Below, piece after piece: positions 1-5,295 of a DNA stretch of 5,377 nt. The stretch spans positions 1 through 5,377 of the forward strand of contig JAUQYY010000417.1 of the NCBI GenBank assembly GCA_030587505.1, given 5' to 3'. The notes beneath the pieces are model-generated. The model ran no database searches, was not told the DNA's origin, and saw only the letters and a list, made by a program, of their open reading frames with translations. Every line of letters starts with the position of its first letter. Positions within the stretch are counted from its first letter, which is position 1. A program made the translations under genes and the position numbers. The stretch is from Candidatus Sigynarchaeota archaeon (GTDB taxonomy: Archaea; Asgardarchaeota; Jordarchaeia; Jordarchaeales; Jordarchaeaceae).

Positions 1-52
1 TGAAGCACTGGGGATTGCGGGGGTTACGCGTCAGGGGGTTCGGTTGCGTTAA

Positions 53-58
53 GTTTTT
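53..58 (+). terminator. Possible T-tract terminator of an upstream gene
   Basis: A run of six T follows a GC-rich stretch and comes just before the promoter of the first gene. Archaeal transcription often ends at such T-tracts without a strong hairpin. No gene end is visible to its left inside the window, so the assignment is weak. Confidence 0.25.
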
Positions 59-72
59 TGGCTTTAATCGAG

Positions 73-91
73 TTTAATCGGGAAAACATTT
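73..91 (+). repeat. 19-bp promoter-associated element, copy 1
   Basis: The bases TTTAATCGGGAAAACATTT match 2653-2671 at 17 of 19 positions. The first half, TTTAATCG, also occurs at 63-70, giving a 10-bp-spaced tandem half-site. This copy lies upstream of the TATA-like block of the gene at 142. It could be a regulator binding site shared with the hydrolase promoter; that role is inferred from position only. Confidence 0.4.
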
Positions 92-106
92 AATTATTTA
101 AATTTA
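89..106 (+). promoter_or_regulatory. TATA-type promoter of the small membrane protein gene
   Basis: This is an unbroken AT-rich block containing TTTAAATT at 97-104, preceded by the purine-rich stretch GGAAAA at 81-86 that could act as a BRE. A start site about 25 bp downstream would fall near 122-127, leaving a leader of about 15-20 nt that carries the GGGAGGT ribosome binding site at 127-133. The geometry is typical of archaeal promoters; the exact start site is inferred. Confidence 0.5.
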
Positions 107-141
107 GTTTTATTTTCCTGAGCTTAGGGAGGTTTCTGTAC

Positions 142-417
142 ATGAACGTGGTTAAACTCAGAGGAATAGTATCGTTACTGATGCTGGCGATAGCAGTCCC
201 CGTGCTGGTAACAGGCGTTCTTTTATGGTTGTCTCCGGTGACCGGCCTGATCAGAGAGTTCGGGCGTGCCTTCCAGCCCTTCGGCAAGTATCCACCTGAA
301 CTGATTCATACCGTTACAAGCTTTGCGATAAGCTTCATGGTCGCAATACACCTGGCACTCAACTATAAAATGCTGCTCAACGAGGTAAAGTCGCTTAGGA
401 GGAAATCCAAAGCCTAA
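142..417 (+). CDS. Small two-helix membrane protein, DUF4405/cytochrome b-like
   Basis: This 91-residue integral membrane protein probably carries or contacts haem in the cytoplasmic membrane. Residues 8-30 form one hydrophobic helix ending in a TGVLLWL pattern; residues 31-52 are a polar loop rich in Gly, Pro and Phe; residues 54-78 form a second helix with His56 and His70, 14 residues apart. Such a His pair on one helix, and the ending H-x3-N-Y-K-M-L, resemble DUF4405 and small cytochrome b-type modules, where histidines ligate haem. The tail (residues 79-91) is basic (RRKSK), suggesting a cytoplasmic end. ATG is the start, with GGGAGGT at 127-133 eight bases upstream. The gene has its own promoter and is followed after 204 bp by the flavin-oxidase/iron-sulfur pair, so it may be their membrane partner, but it is not clearly co-transcribed. 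The family assignment rests on remembered pattern and was not searched. Confidence 0.7.
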   Translation: MNVVKLRGIVSLLMLAIAVPVLVTGVLLWLSPVTGLIREFGRAFQPFGKYPPELIHTVTSFAISFMVAIHLALNYKMLLNEVKSLRRKSKA

Positions 418-520
418 AGCGTTAAGCGTGAAAACCGTTAAAGCACTGAATGACGGCGTTACCCCGAATCTTCACTGTGTCAGCATAGGGAAAATCCGCA
501 CTTAAGGACTTTCTATTGAA

Positions 521-526
521 TTTTTT
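521..526 (+). terminator. T-tract after the small membrane protein gene
   Basis: Six consecutive T lie about 100 bp after the stop at 415-417, with no obvious hairpin. It could end the first transcript and separate it from the redox pair downstream. The distance from the stop codon makes this uncertain. Confidence 0.25.
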
Positions 527-579
527 GGGATACGTTTCCGAGTATGTCAATCAGGAGGTCTCACAATCAATTTGTCTGC

Positions 580-587
580 TATACAAT
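580..587 (+). promoter_or_regulatory. Possible TATA box for the redox gene pair
   Basis: TATACAAT-like sequence at about 580-587 overlaps the 8-bp palindrome ACAATTGT (583-590). A transcript starting about 25 bp later would begin close to the GTG at 622, giving a very short leader or a leaderless message. This would explain why no ribosome binding site precedes that GTG. A good AGGAGGT at 553-559 is also present, but no long frame starts from it. The evidence is weak. Confidence 0.3.
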
Positions 588-621
588 TGTTAAGTAATCC
601 TGCCAGAGTACCTCAGACAAC

Positions 622-1350
622 GTGGAGGATTTGATAGACCCTCTTTACGAATTTCAGAGGTACCTGTTGGGTTATGAGTGCTTGTTGATCAACGACTTGG
701 ACCTGTCGTTAATTCTTGCTAGCGACTACTCGGAAATCGAAAAACTAAGGCAGAAGCTGCTTCGGTGGACGCTTATTGTTTGCCTCTCTGGGGGCGTGAA
801 ACTTCCGGAGGAGAAGATAAGGCAAGAGGAGGAGGTTTTCCTCGAAATCCTTGACGGATTCAAAGTTAAACCATCAACCACCCTAGCCGGATTGGAGGAG
901 AGAATTCTCCCGATACTAAGACAGTCATGCAAGGGCACGTACTGGAAGCTCAGGTGGAAGGGTGATTTTCAGGATGTACTTTTCATTACCACACTGGATA
1001 AAACTCCCGCTCACCTCACCGCTGTGGATGAGATATCGTCTAGCCAGGGTTTCCCCTCCGAAGAGATTGGTTGCTATATTCAACCCTTGGTGCGGGGAGG
1101 AGCGTGCCACATGGAATTTACCTTTTTCTACGATTCGTCGAGTGATGGGCGGAAGCAGATGGTGAAGAAGACGTATGAGACTCTTGTGGAACGCCTGATG
1201 GATATGGGGGCGTTTTTCTCTCGTCCCTACGGCTCTTTCATATCTGACATCACCTATGAGAGAAATCCTGTGTACAGAAGCGTTTTGAAGGATATCAAGG
1301 AGATTTTTGACCCGAGTAACATAATGAATCCCGCGAAGCTTTGCTTCTAG
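622..1350 (+). CDS. FAD-linked oxidase, C-terminal domain only (GlcD-type)
   Basis: The 242-residue product matches the substrate-side half of GlcD/D-lactate dehydrogenase-type flavoproteins. The C-terminus (residues about 203-242) carries the family ending, with IKEIFDPSNIMNPAKLCF at the extreme end. An earlier segment, G-CYIQPLVRGGACHMEF (residues about 152-167, His163), resembles the cap-domain strand that supplies a His near the flavin or substrate. Family members are usually about 450-490 residues and begin with a PCMH-type FAD-binding domain of about 200 residues. That domain is absent: an in-frame stop at 595-597 closes the frame, and none of the three forward frames of 418-621 shows it. 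GTG at 622 is the first start after that stop and lacks a ribosome binding site. The stop lies 15 bp before the iron-sulfur gene, the usual GlcD-GlcF pairing. It may be a truncated relic, or a split enzyme whose FAD domain is encoded elsewhere. The domain call is fairly sure; the activity is unknown. Confidence 0.75.
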   Translation: MEDLIDPLYEFQRYLLGYECLLINDLDLSLILASDYSEIEKLRQKLLRWTLIVCLSGGVKLPEEKIRQEEEVFLEILDGFKVKPSTTLAGLEERILPILRQSCKGTYWKLRWKGDFQDVLFITTLDKTPAHLTAVDEISSSQGFPSEEIGCYIQPLVRGGACHMEFTFFYDSSSDGRKQMVKKTYETLVERLMDMGAFFSRPYGSFISDITYERNPVYRSVLKDIKEIFDPSNIMNPAKLCF

Positions 1351-1365
1351 AAGGAGGGAATAGAC

Positions 1366-2541
1366 GTGACTCTTGAAGATTGTGAATCAACTCTGGAGCT
1401 TTGCTTCAGGTGCTCACGCTGCAAATGGATCTGTGACTGGGATATTAAAAGCGCCGAGTTCACTTACATCTGCCCCAGCCTTAAGAAATTTCTCTTCGAT
1501 GCGTACTCCGCCCAGGGGAGAATGGACATCGCCAGGGCCCTTCTAAGGGGAGAGCTAGAATACAGCGACAAACTGTTGGAAATAATATACACCTGCACCC
1601 TGTGCGGAGGCTGTGAAGTCACATGTAGGCGTAATCGCGCGGATATGGAGCTATTAAAGGTTCTCTACGAGTTGAGGTTCAAGTGCGTCGAAGATGGAAA
1701 GGGGCCGATGGAGCAGCACAAAAAATTCGCTGAGAATGTTGAGCGATATCATAACCCGTACGGAGAACCACACGAAGCAAGATTCGAATGGATGCCGGAG
1801 GACGAAACGGGCGACGAAGACGCGGAGATCGGTTTCTTTGTCGGCTGCACCGTTCCTTACAGGCTGCCCGAAGTGGCGAGGGCGGCTGTGGGTATCCTAA
1901 AGAAGCTCAAAATAAAATTTAGAGTTTTTAAGGGTGAAGAGTTCTGTTGCGGTGGTGTGCTCTACAGGGTTGGTTTAGCTTCGAACGCCCGCAAACTAAT
2001 GGAGCACAACCTGAAAATGATAGAGGAGTCAGGAGTAAAGAGAGTGTTATTCGTTTGTCCCGGTTGCTACGAGACATTTAAGTCGATCTATCCTAAGCTC
2101 GGCGGTAAACTAAGCTTCGAGGTTCTGCACATGGTGGAGTTCCTCTCAGAGCTTCTGGACGATAGCAAAATAGAGTTTAACGAATCGAACCAGCGAGTCA
2201 CTTACCACGATCCGTGTCACTTGGGCAGGCTGATGGGAGTTTACGAGCAACCAAGAAAAATTCTAAACGCCGTCCCAGGATTATCCTTGGGAGAGATGGA
2301 AAGAACAATGGATAACGCGTGGTGTTGCGGGGCGGGTGGAGGTGTCAAAGCAGCCTTCAATGATTTTGCTCTTTGGGCTGCGAGGGAGAGATTAGAAGAG
2401 GCAAAGGCAACAGGCTCAGAATTGCTTTTGACAGCGTGTCCATTCTGCGAGTTAAACCTTAAGGGTTCCGCGGGGCTTAACAAGGAGTATCCTGAGGTTA
2501 GAGACATTTTCGAATTCGTATATGAAAAACTAAAAACCTAA
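1366..2541 (+). CDS. Iron-sulfur protein with two CCG domains (GlcF/HdrD-like)
   Basis: The 391-residue soluble electron-transfer subunit has a length typical of GlcF and HdrD. Its N-terminal ferredoxin-like part has two cysteine motifs: C13-x2-C16-x2-C19-x3-C23, followed by C36-P, and C77-x2-C80-x2-C83-x3-C87, enough for two [4Fe-4S] clusters. Two CCG domains follow: the first with C161, C194-C195-G-G and C231-P-G-C234; the second with DPC284-H-L-G-R, C320-C321-G-A-G-G-G and C358-P-F-C361. In HdrB/HdrD-type proteins such five-Cys sets bind a noncubane [4Fe-4S] cluster; both sets are complete here. GTG is the start, with AAGGAGGGAA at 1351-1360 giving good spacing. It is co-transcribed with the flavin-oxidase fragment 15 bp upstream and would normally take electrons from that flavoprotein, for example during 2-hydroxyacid oxidation, and pass them to a quinone or another carrier. 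Substrate and partner are not shown by the sequence. HdrD, LutA or a glycerol-3-phosphate dehydrogenase subunit (GlpC) are alternatives. Confidence 0.88.
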   Translation: MTLEDCESTLELCFRCSRCKWICDWDIKSAEFTYICPSLKKFLFDAYSAQGRMDIARALLRGELEYSDKLLEIIYTCTLCGGCEVTCRRNRADMELLKVLYELRFKCVEDGKGPMEQHKKFAENVERYHNPYGEPHEARFEWMPEDETGDEDAEIGFFVGCTVPYRLPEVARAAVGILKKLKIKFRVFKGEEFCCGGVLYRVGLASNARKLMEHNLKMIEESGVKRVLFVCPGCYETFKSIYPKLGGKLSFEVLHMVEFLSELLDDSKIEFNESNQRVTYHDPCHLGRLMGVYEQPRKILNAVPGLSLGEMERTMDNAWCCGAGGGVKAAFNDFALWAARERLEEAKATGSELLLTACPFCELNLKGSAGLNKEYPEVRDIFEFVYEKLKT

Positions 2542-2596
2542 CAATTAATTATACCTCTCAATTCTCACTTCCGCGCGTATCCAGAAACCTTGGAGA

Positions 2597-2604
2597 GTAT
2601 AAAA
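2597..2604 (+). promoter_or_regulatory. Distal TATA-like box before the hydrolase gene
   Basis: TATAAAAA preceded by the purine-rich GGAGAG looks like a BRE-TATA pair. A start near 2625 would give a leader of about 70 nt, longer than elsewhere in this window. It may be a second promoter or a chance AT-rich site; the proximal box at 2645 fits better. Confidence 0.3.
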
Positions 2605-2644
2605 ATCTTCTAAAACGTGTGAAAAGTTTCGGAGAGAGATAAGA

Positions 2645-2653
2645 ATATATATT
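2645..2653 (+). promoter_or_regulatory. Proximal TATA box of the hydrolase gene
   Basis: ATATATATT follows the purine-rich GAGATAAG, which could be a BRE. Transcription from about 2672-2678 would give a leader of about 20-25 nt containing the AGGAGGA ribosome binding site at 2683-2689. The position and spacing agree with an archaeal core promoter. Confidence 0.5.
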
Positions 2654-2671
2654 TTAATCGAGATAACATTT
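2653..2671 (+). repeat. 19-bp promoter-associated element, copy 2
   Basis: TTTAATCGAGATAACATTT differs from 73-91 at only two positions, and its first ten bases are identical to 63-72. Here the element overlaps the downstream edge of the TATA box and reaches the likely transcription start, where a bound protein would tend to block polymerase. Copy 1 lies upstream of its TATA box. The regulatory role is inferred. Confidence 0.4.
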
Positions 2672-2697
2672 CAACGTTTTATAGGAGGATAGATTTT

Positions 2698-3576
2698 ATG
2701 GGTCACAAATCTGAGCCTGGGAAAATTCTTGAGCACACGTATCTGATTGACGGAAACATGGTTGGAATTCCTAGGATTCTGTCACTATACGCTGTGAAGG
2801 GTGATAAAACCGCGCTCATTGACGCCGGAACCAGCCAGTCCGCGGAACTCGTCGTTGATGCGCTCAAAAATTTTGACCTGTTCCCCGTGGACTGTATTAT
2901 AATAACTCATGAGCACTGGGACCACACTCAGGGTGCGGCTCCCCTCATCAGAGCTATGGGTCAGAAGGTTGAGGTCTACGCTTCGAAGAAGGCTCAGCCT
3001 ATGATTGAGGACCCGAGCAAGATCGGTTACGACTTCGGAATGGGTGAAATCGAACCCGTGGAGAACGTTATTCCCTTGGATGAGGGGGATGCGGTAGATC
3101 TCGGCGGCGTCGAGCTGGAGGTTATCAACGTTCCGGGGCACACGCCGGGTCACATAGCCCTATACGACAAGTCGATAAGAAACATTTTCGTCGGGGACAG
3201 CATAGGAAACAAGGTCGACGCGACAACGTTTATACCCTCCCACAATCCACCTTGGTTCGACCCGGACCAGTTTTACGAGACCCTGAACAAGCTTAAGAAG
3301 GTCAGCTTTGACAGCATATGTCTGGGTCATTATGGCTGCTGGGATGGTGAAGACGCGAAGAACATACTCGATGAGGCGAAGCAGATATTTGAAAACGTCT
3401 GGAGCTTCTTCGAAGCCAACATAGACAAGCTCGACGACATAAACTACTTCGTAGAATCGCTATCCAAGAGGTATTTATCCGAATCCAAGACCATAGAGCG
3501 AGTGGGAGAGGCCTTCGCTACGTTTGTTATAACCTGGCTTAGAGACGGGTTCAAACACGCCAAAAAAATAGACTAG
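2698..3576 (+). CDS. Metallo-beta-lactamase-fold hydrolase
   Basis: This 292-residue cytoplasmic metal-dependent hydrolase has a complete metal-ligand set: T-H71-E-H73-W-D75-H76 for the core motif, H148 in PGHTPGH, the bridging D167 in VGDSIG, and H211 in LGHYG. An early strand, TALIDAGTS (38-46), is also typical of the fold. The first about 215 residues are the MBL domain. Residues about 216-292 form a mostly helical, charged tail that could make a lid or dimer contact. No signal peptide or membrane helix is visible. Members of this broad family cleave thioesters such as glutathione conjugates, lactones or other esters; the motifs do not fix the substrate. ATG is the start, with AGGAGGA at 2683-2689 eight bases upstream. 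It has its own promoter 156 bp after the iron-sulfur gene and a T-tract afterwards, so it is probably monocistronic. A glyoxalase II-like thioesterase role is only one possibility. Confidence 0.88.
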   Translation: MGHKSEPGKILEHTYLIDGNMVGIPRILSLYAVKGDKTALIDAGTSQSAELVVDALKNFDLFPVDCIIITHEHWDHTQGAAPLIRAMGQKVEVYASKKAQPMIEDPSKIGYDFGMGEIEPVENVIPLDEGDAVDLGGVELEVINVPGHTPGHIALYDKSIRNIFVGDSIGNKVDATTFIPSHNPPWFDPDQFYETLNKLKKVSFDSICLGHYGCWDGEDAKNILDEAKQIFENVWSFFEANIDKLDDINYFVESLSKRYLSESKTIERVGEAFATFVITWLRDGFKHAKKID

Positions 3577-3643
3577 CTGGGAAGCGGATTCTCCCTACAC
3601 ACAAGGCAAAAGGTTGCACAAGGTTAACTTCCTTCACCTCTCA

Positions 3644-3650
3644 TTTTTTT
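3644..3650 (+). terminator. T-tract terminator after the hydrolase gene
   Basis: Seven consecutive T occur 68 bp after the hydrolase stop (3574-3576), within a pyrimidine-rich stretch and without a clear stem. This is the usual form of an archaeal intrinsic terminator. Confidence 0.45.
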
Positions 3651-3677
3651 ATTAGGTCTTTATTGGTGGTGTGTAGA

Positions 3678-3687
3678 TTTATTTAAA
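3678..3687 (+). promoter_or_regulatory. Orphan TATA-like box in the intergenic region
   Basis: TTTATTTAAAT-like sequence resembles the box at 97-104 but has no long frame behind it; the next frames close within a few codons. T-rich sequence at 3762-3782 could end a short transcript of about 70 nt. A small RNA is possible, yet no C/D or H/ACA boxes or strong stem were seen. Confidence 0.25.
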
Positions 3688-3824
3688 TGGTGGGAGAGTA
3701 AAACCCGGATTAACGAAGAGATTCTAATAGCAAGGGCTGCTATGTTTCCCGTTGGGTGAATTTGTATTTTTCCCTCATTTTTCACCGGTAAAACGTACGG
3801 CGCCGGAAACTAACACTAAAAAAG

Positions 3825-3832
3825 TATAAAAG
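3825..3832 (+). promoter_or_regulatory. TATA box of the methyltransferase gene
   Basis: TATAAAAG is preceded by the A-rich AAAAAAG, a good BRE-TATA match. A start about 25 bp downstream falls near 3853, immediately before the GAGAGGA ribosome binding site, giving a leader of only about 10-15 nt. Confidence 0.6.
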
Positions 3833-3861
3833 AATGTTGGTTTCAGTTTCTTAGAGAGGAT

Positions 3862-4572
3862 GTGAAATTGAACGAAGAGAAAGTTAGTTACGGAATCTAT
3901 TCGCCTGGCGTATTGGGAATTCTCATCATTGGTATAATTGCATGCCTCATTCTCATTCTCGTGTTTAACGATGTGGTTGTAAGGAACGTTCTGACTGTTG
4001 CGGTGCTCTCACTCGCGTTTATTATTGGGTTGATATTCTATGGGAGTAGCACGCCTCTCAGGGTTAAGCGCAGCGAGCTGCTTGTCGAGTTCGCCAAGCC
4101 GAAGGAGAACTCTGTTATGCTCGATGTTGGTACTGGGCGTGGACTGGTTGCCATTACGCTCGCCAAGGCTGTTAAGAACTGTACGGTGATAGGCATCGAC
4201 ACGTGGTCCCCGGTTGCCCTGTCGGGCTTATCTGGAAACACAATGGAGAACGCGCAGAGGAACGCGGAGCTTGAAAATGTGGCTCACAAGGTCAAGTTCC
4301 AGCAGGCTGATGCGCGGAAGCTCCCCTTCGAGGATAACACGTTCGACCTGGTAACCGCTCACGAGGTTCTAGACACCCTCATCGTTGGAAGAGACGAGGC
4401 GTTAGCCGAAATATACCGTGTGACGAAGAAAGGCGGAAAATTCGTTTTCTCAACCACCGTGTCAAAATTCATCCTCGTCAAGAAACTGTCCAAGCTGGGC
4501 TTCAAAAGATTCGAGTTCATGAGGCTCGGCTTAAGAGAGGGGCCGACCACCTTTGTTCTATGTAGAAAATGA
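3862..4572 (+). CDS. Membrane-anchored class I SAM-dependent methyltransferase
   Basis: The 236-residue product has an N-terminal membrane anchor and a C-terminal Rossmann methyltransferase domain. Residues about 16-35 and 40-61 are two hydrophobic helices separated by a short NDVVVRN turn. The SAM-binding motif I is VMLDVGTGRG (85-94), the acidic ribose-binding residue is D113 in VIGIDTWS, and D150 in QQADARKLPF with FDLVTAHEVLD (161-171) matches the methyltransferase type 11 (UbiE-like) core. The domain is short, ending at about residue 236. The substrate is unknown; a lipid, quinone-like or membrane-associated small molecule would suit the anchor, which is inference. GTG at 3862 lies only two bases after GAGAGG (3854-3859), whereas TTG at 3868 (234 residues) has a normal eight-base spacing, so TTG may be the true start; both retain the helices. 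It has its own promoter and a T-tract after the stop, so it is probably transcribed alone. Confidence 0.85.
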   Translation: MKLNEEKVSYGIYSPGVLGILIIGIIACLILILVFNDVVVRNVLTVAVLSLAFIIGLIFYGSSTPLRVKRSELLVEFAKPKENSVMLDVGTGRGLVAITLAKAVKNCTVIGIDTWSPVALSGLSGNTMENAQRNAELENVAHKVKFQQADARKLPFEDNTFDLVTAHEVLDTLIVGRDEALAEIYRVTKKGGKFVFSTTVSKFILVKKLSKLGFKRFEFMRLGLREGPTTFVLCRK

Positions 4573-4600
4573 GCGAGTAAGAATTTAGTTTAAAATTACG

Positions 4601-4606
4601 TTTTTT
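4601..4606 (+). terminator. T-tract terminator after the methyltransferase gene
   Basis: Six T lie 28 bp after the methyltransferase stop, in the 148-bp gap towards the oppositely oriented gene fragment ending at 4721. No strong stem precedes it. Confidence 0.45.
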
Positions 4607-4720
4607 ACCACTTTCCCGAGGATTTCTCCAATGATTCTTGATTATTCTCTTTCTTACGGTTCGTAATCTCGTATGAAGAGTGGACGGTTGAGCGGTGATT
4701 CTAGATGAAGGTTTAAACAG

Positions 4721-5029
4721 TTAGAAGTCTGTTGAGGGGAAGTAAATTCGCCGCAGGTACATTCTTGCGAATTCCGGGTCGTATCTGAACTCCTCGCCTC
4801 TCAGGATTTGCCGCTCGATTCGGTCTAATTCTAAGCGGAACGTTTCCCCTATGCCTCAGCCTTCGGCGGCGCTGTGAAAGGATCCCTTCACCGTTCTTAG
4901 GTGGAGGCGGCAGTGGATTAGCCGGTGTCCCTTGCGGGTTATTCCGTGGGCTTTTATGTAGATGAAGAGCGTGCCGTGTTCGAGTGTTTTTTGGTACCCG
5001 TTTTTGAATGATTCGAAGTCCTCTGTCAT
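4721..5029 (-). pseudogene. Small gene of unknown function interrupted by in-frame TGA
   Basis: Reading the minus strand from ATG at 5029 to TAA at 4721 gives 103 codons with a single internal stop, TGA, at codon 58 (4858-4856). Codon use is strongly biased on both sides of it: 23 of the 24 Phe, Tyr, His and Asp codons end in C, which argues that both halves were or are coding. The first 57 residues contain THRKG/HR-type basic patches (HGITRKGHR, HCRLHLR); the 44 residues after the stop include a charged amphipathic stretch (LELDRIERQILRGEEF) and end in a Tyr/Arg-rich tail. No known domain is recognised. There is no good ribosome binding site, only GAGAG five bases upstream. A stop at codon 58 could be a point mutation (for example from TGG), a sequencing error, or recoding such as selenocysteine; no selenocysteine machinery is in the window. 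A 57-residue truncated product is also possible. Confidence 0.55.
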
Positions 5030-5080
5030 GAGGCTCTCTGAACCATGGTAAACATCCGTTTAGTGCTCAAATCCGCTTTA

Positions 5081-5088
5081 CATAAAAA
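5081..5088 (-). promoter_or_regulatory. Possible TATA box for the interrupted minus-strand gene
   Basis: On the minus strand this reads TTTTTATG, with the purine-rich GCAAAGGA just upstream. A start about 25 bp downstream would be near 5055-5060, giving a leader of about 25-30 nt to the ATG at 5029. Another AT-rich stretch (GGTTTTATG on the minus strand, about 5096-5104) is an alternative. Confidence 0.3.
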
Positions 5089-5295
5089 TCCTTTGCATAA
5101 AACCTATTGGTCTCACTATCCACATCTGGCAAGAGGAGGACTATCTTTAGCTTGGAGATTTGGCTCTTTTCCGCAACTAACCACAAAATTTTTCGAAAAG
5201 GAAGATGGGAGAAGGGTCAGAGTTACTCCCTTCTTTGCTGGGCGGAAATCTAGTCTCACCCAAGAAAAGCGTTTCCGTTGTGTTTCCGATTCTTC

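Noticed and set aside
544..634. Short frames near the AGGAGGT at 553-559: ATG 544 (17 codons) and TTG 572 (20 codons)
   Set aside because: The ATG lies before the ribosome-binding-like site. The TTG frame ends at 632 after 20 codons and shows no resemblance to a known protein or to the missing FAD-binding domain.
2241..3153. Long minus-strand frames opposite the iron-sulfur and hydrolase genes (2241-2507, 2785-3153)
   Set aside because: They lie wholly inside well-supported plus-strand genes with complete catalytic or cluster motifs. They have no domains of their own and are shadow frames.
4573..4720. Possible small RNA in the convergent gap after the methyltransferase gene
   Set aside because: I looked for C/D boxes, tRNA-like arms and stems on both strands and found only the T-tract at 4601-4606.
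5152..5253. A 33-codon frame from TTG 5152 behind AGAGGAGGA (5132-5140)
   Set aside because: It is too short, has a rare start and no recognisable protein. The purine run is probably chance.
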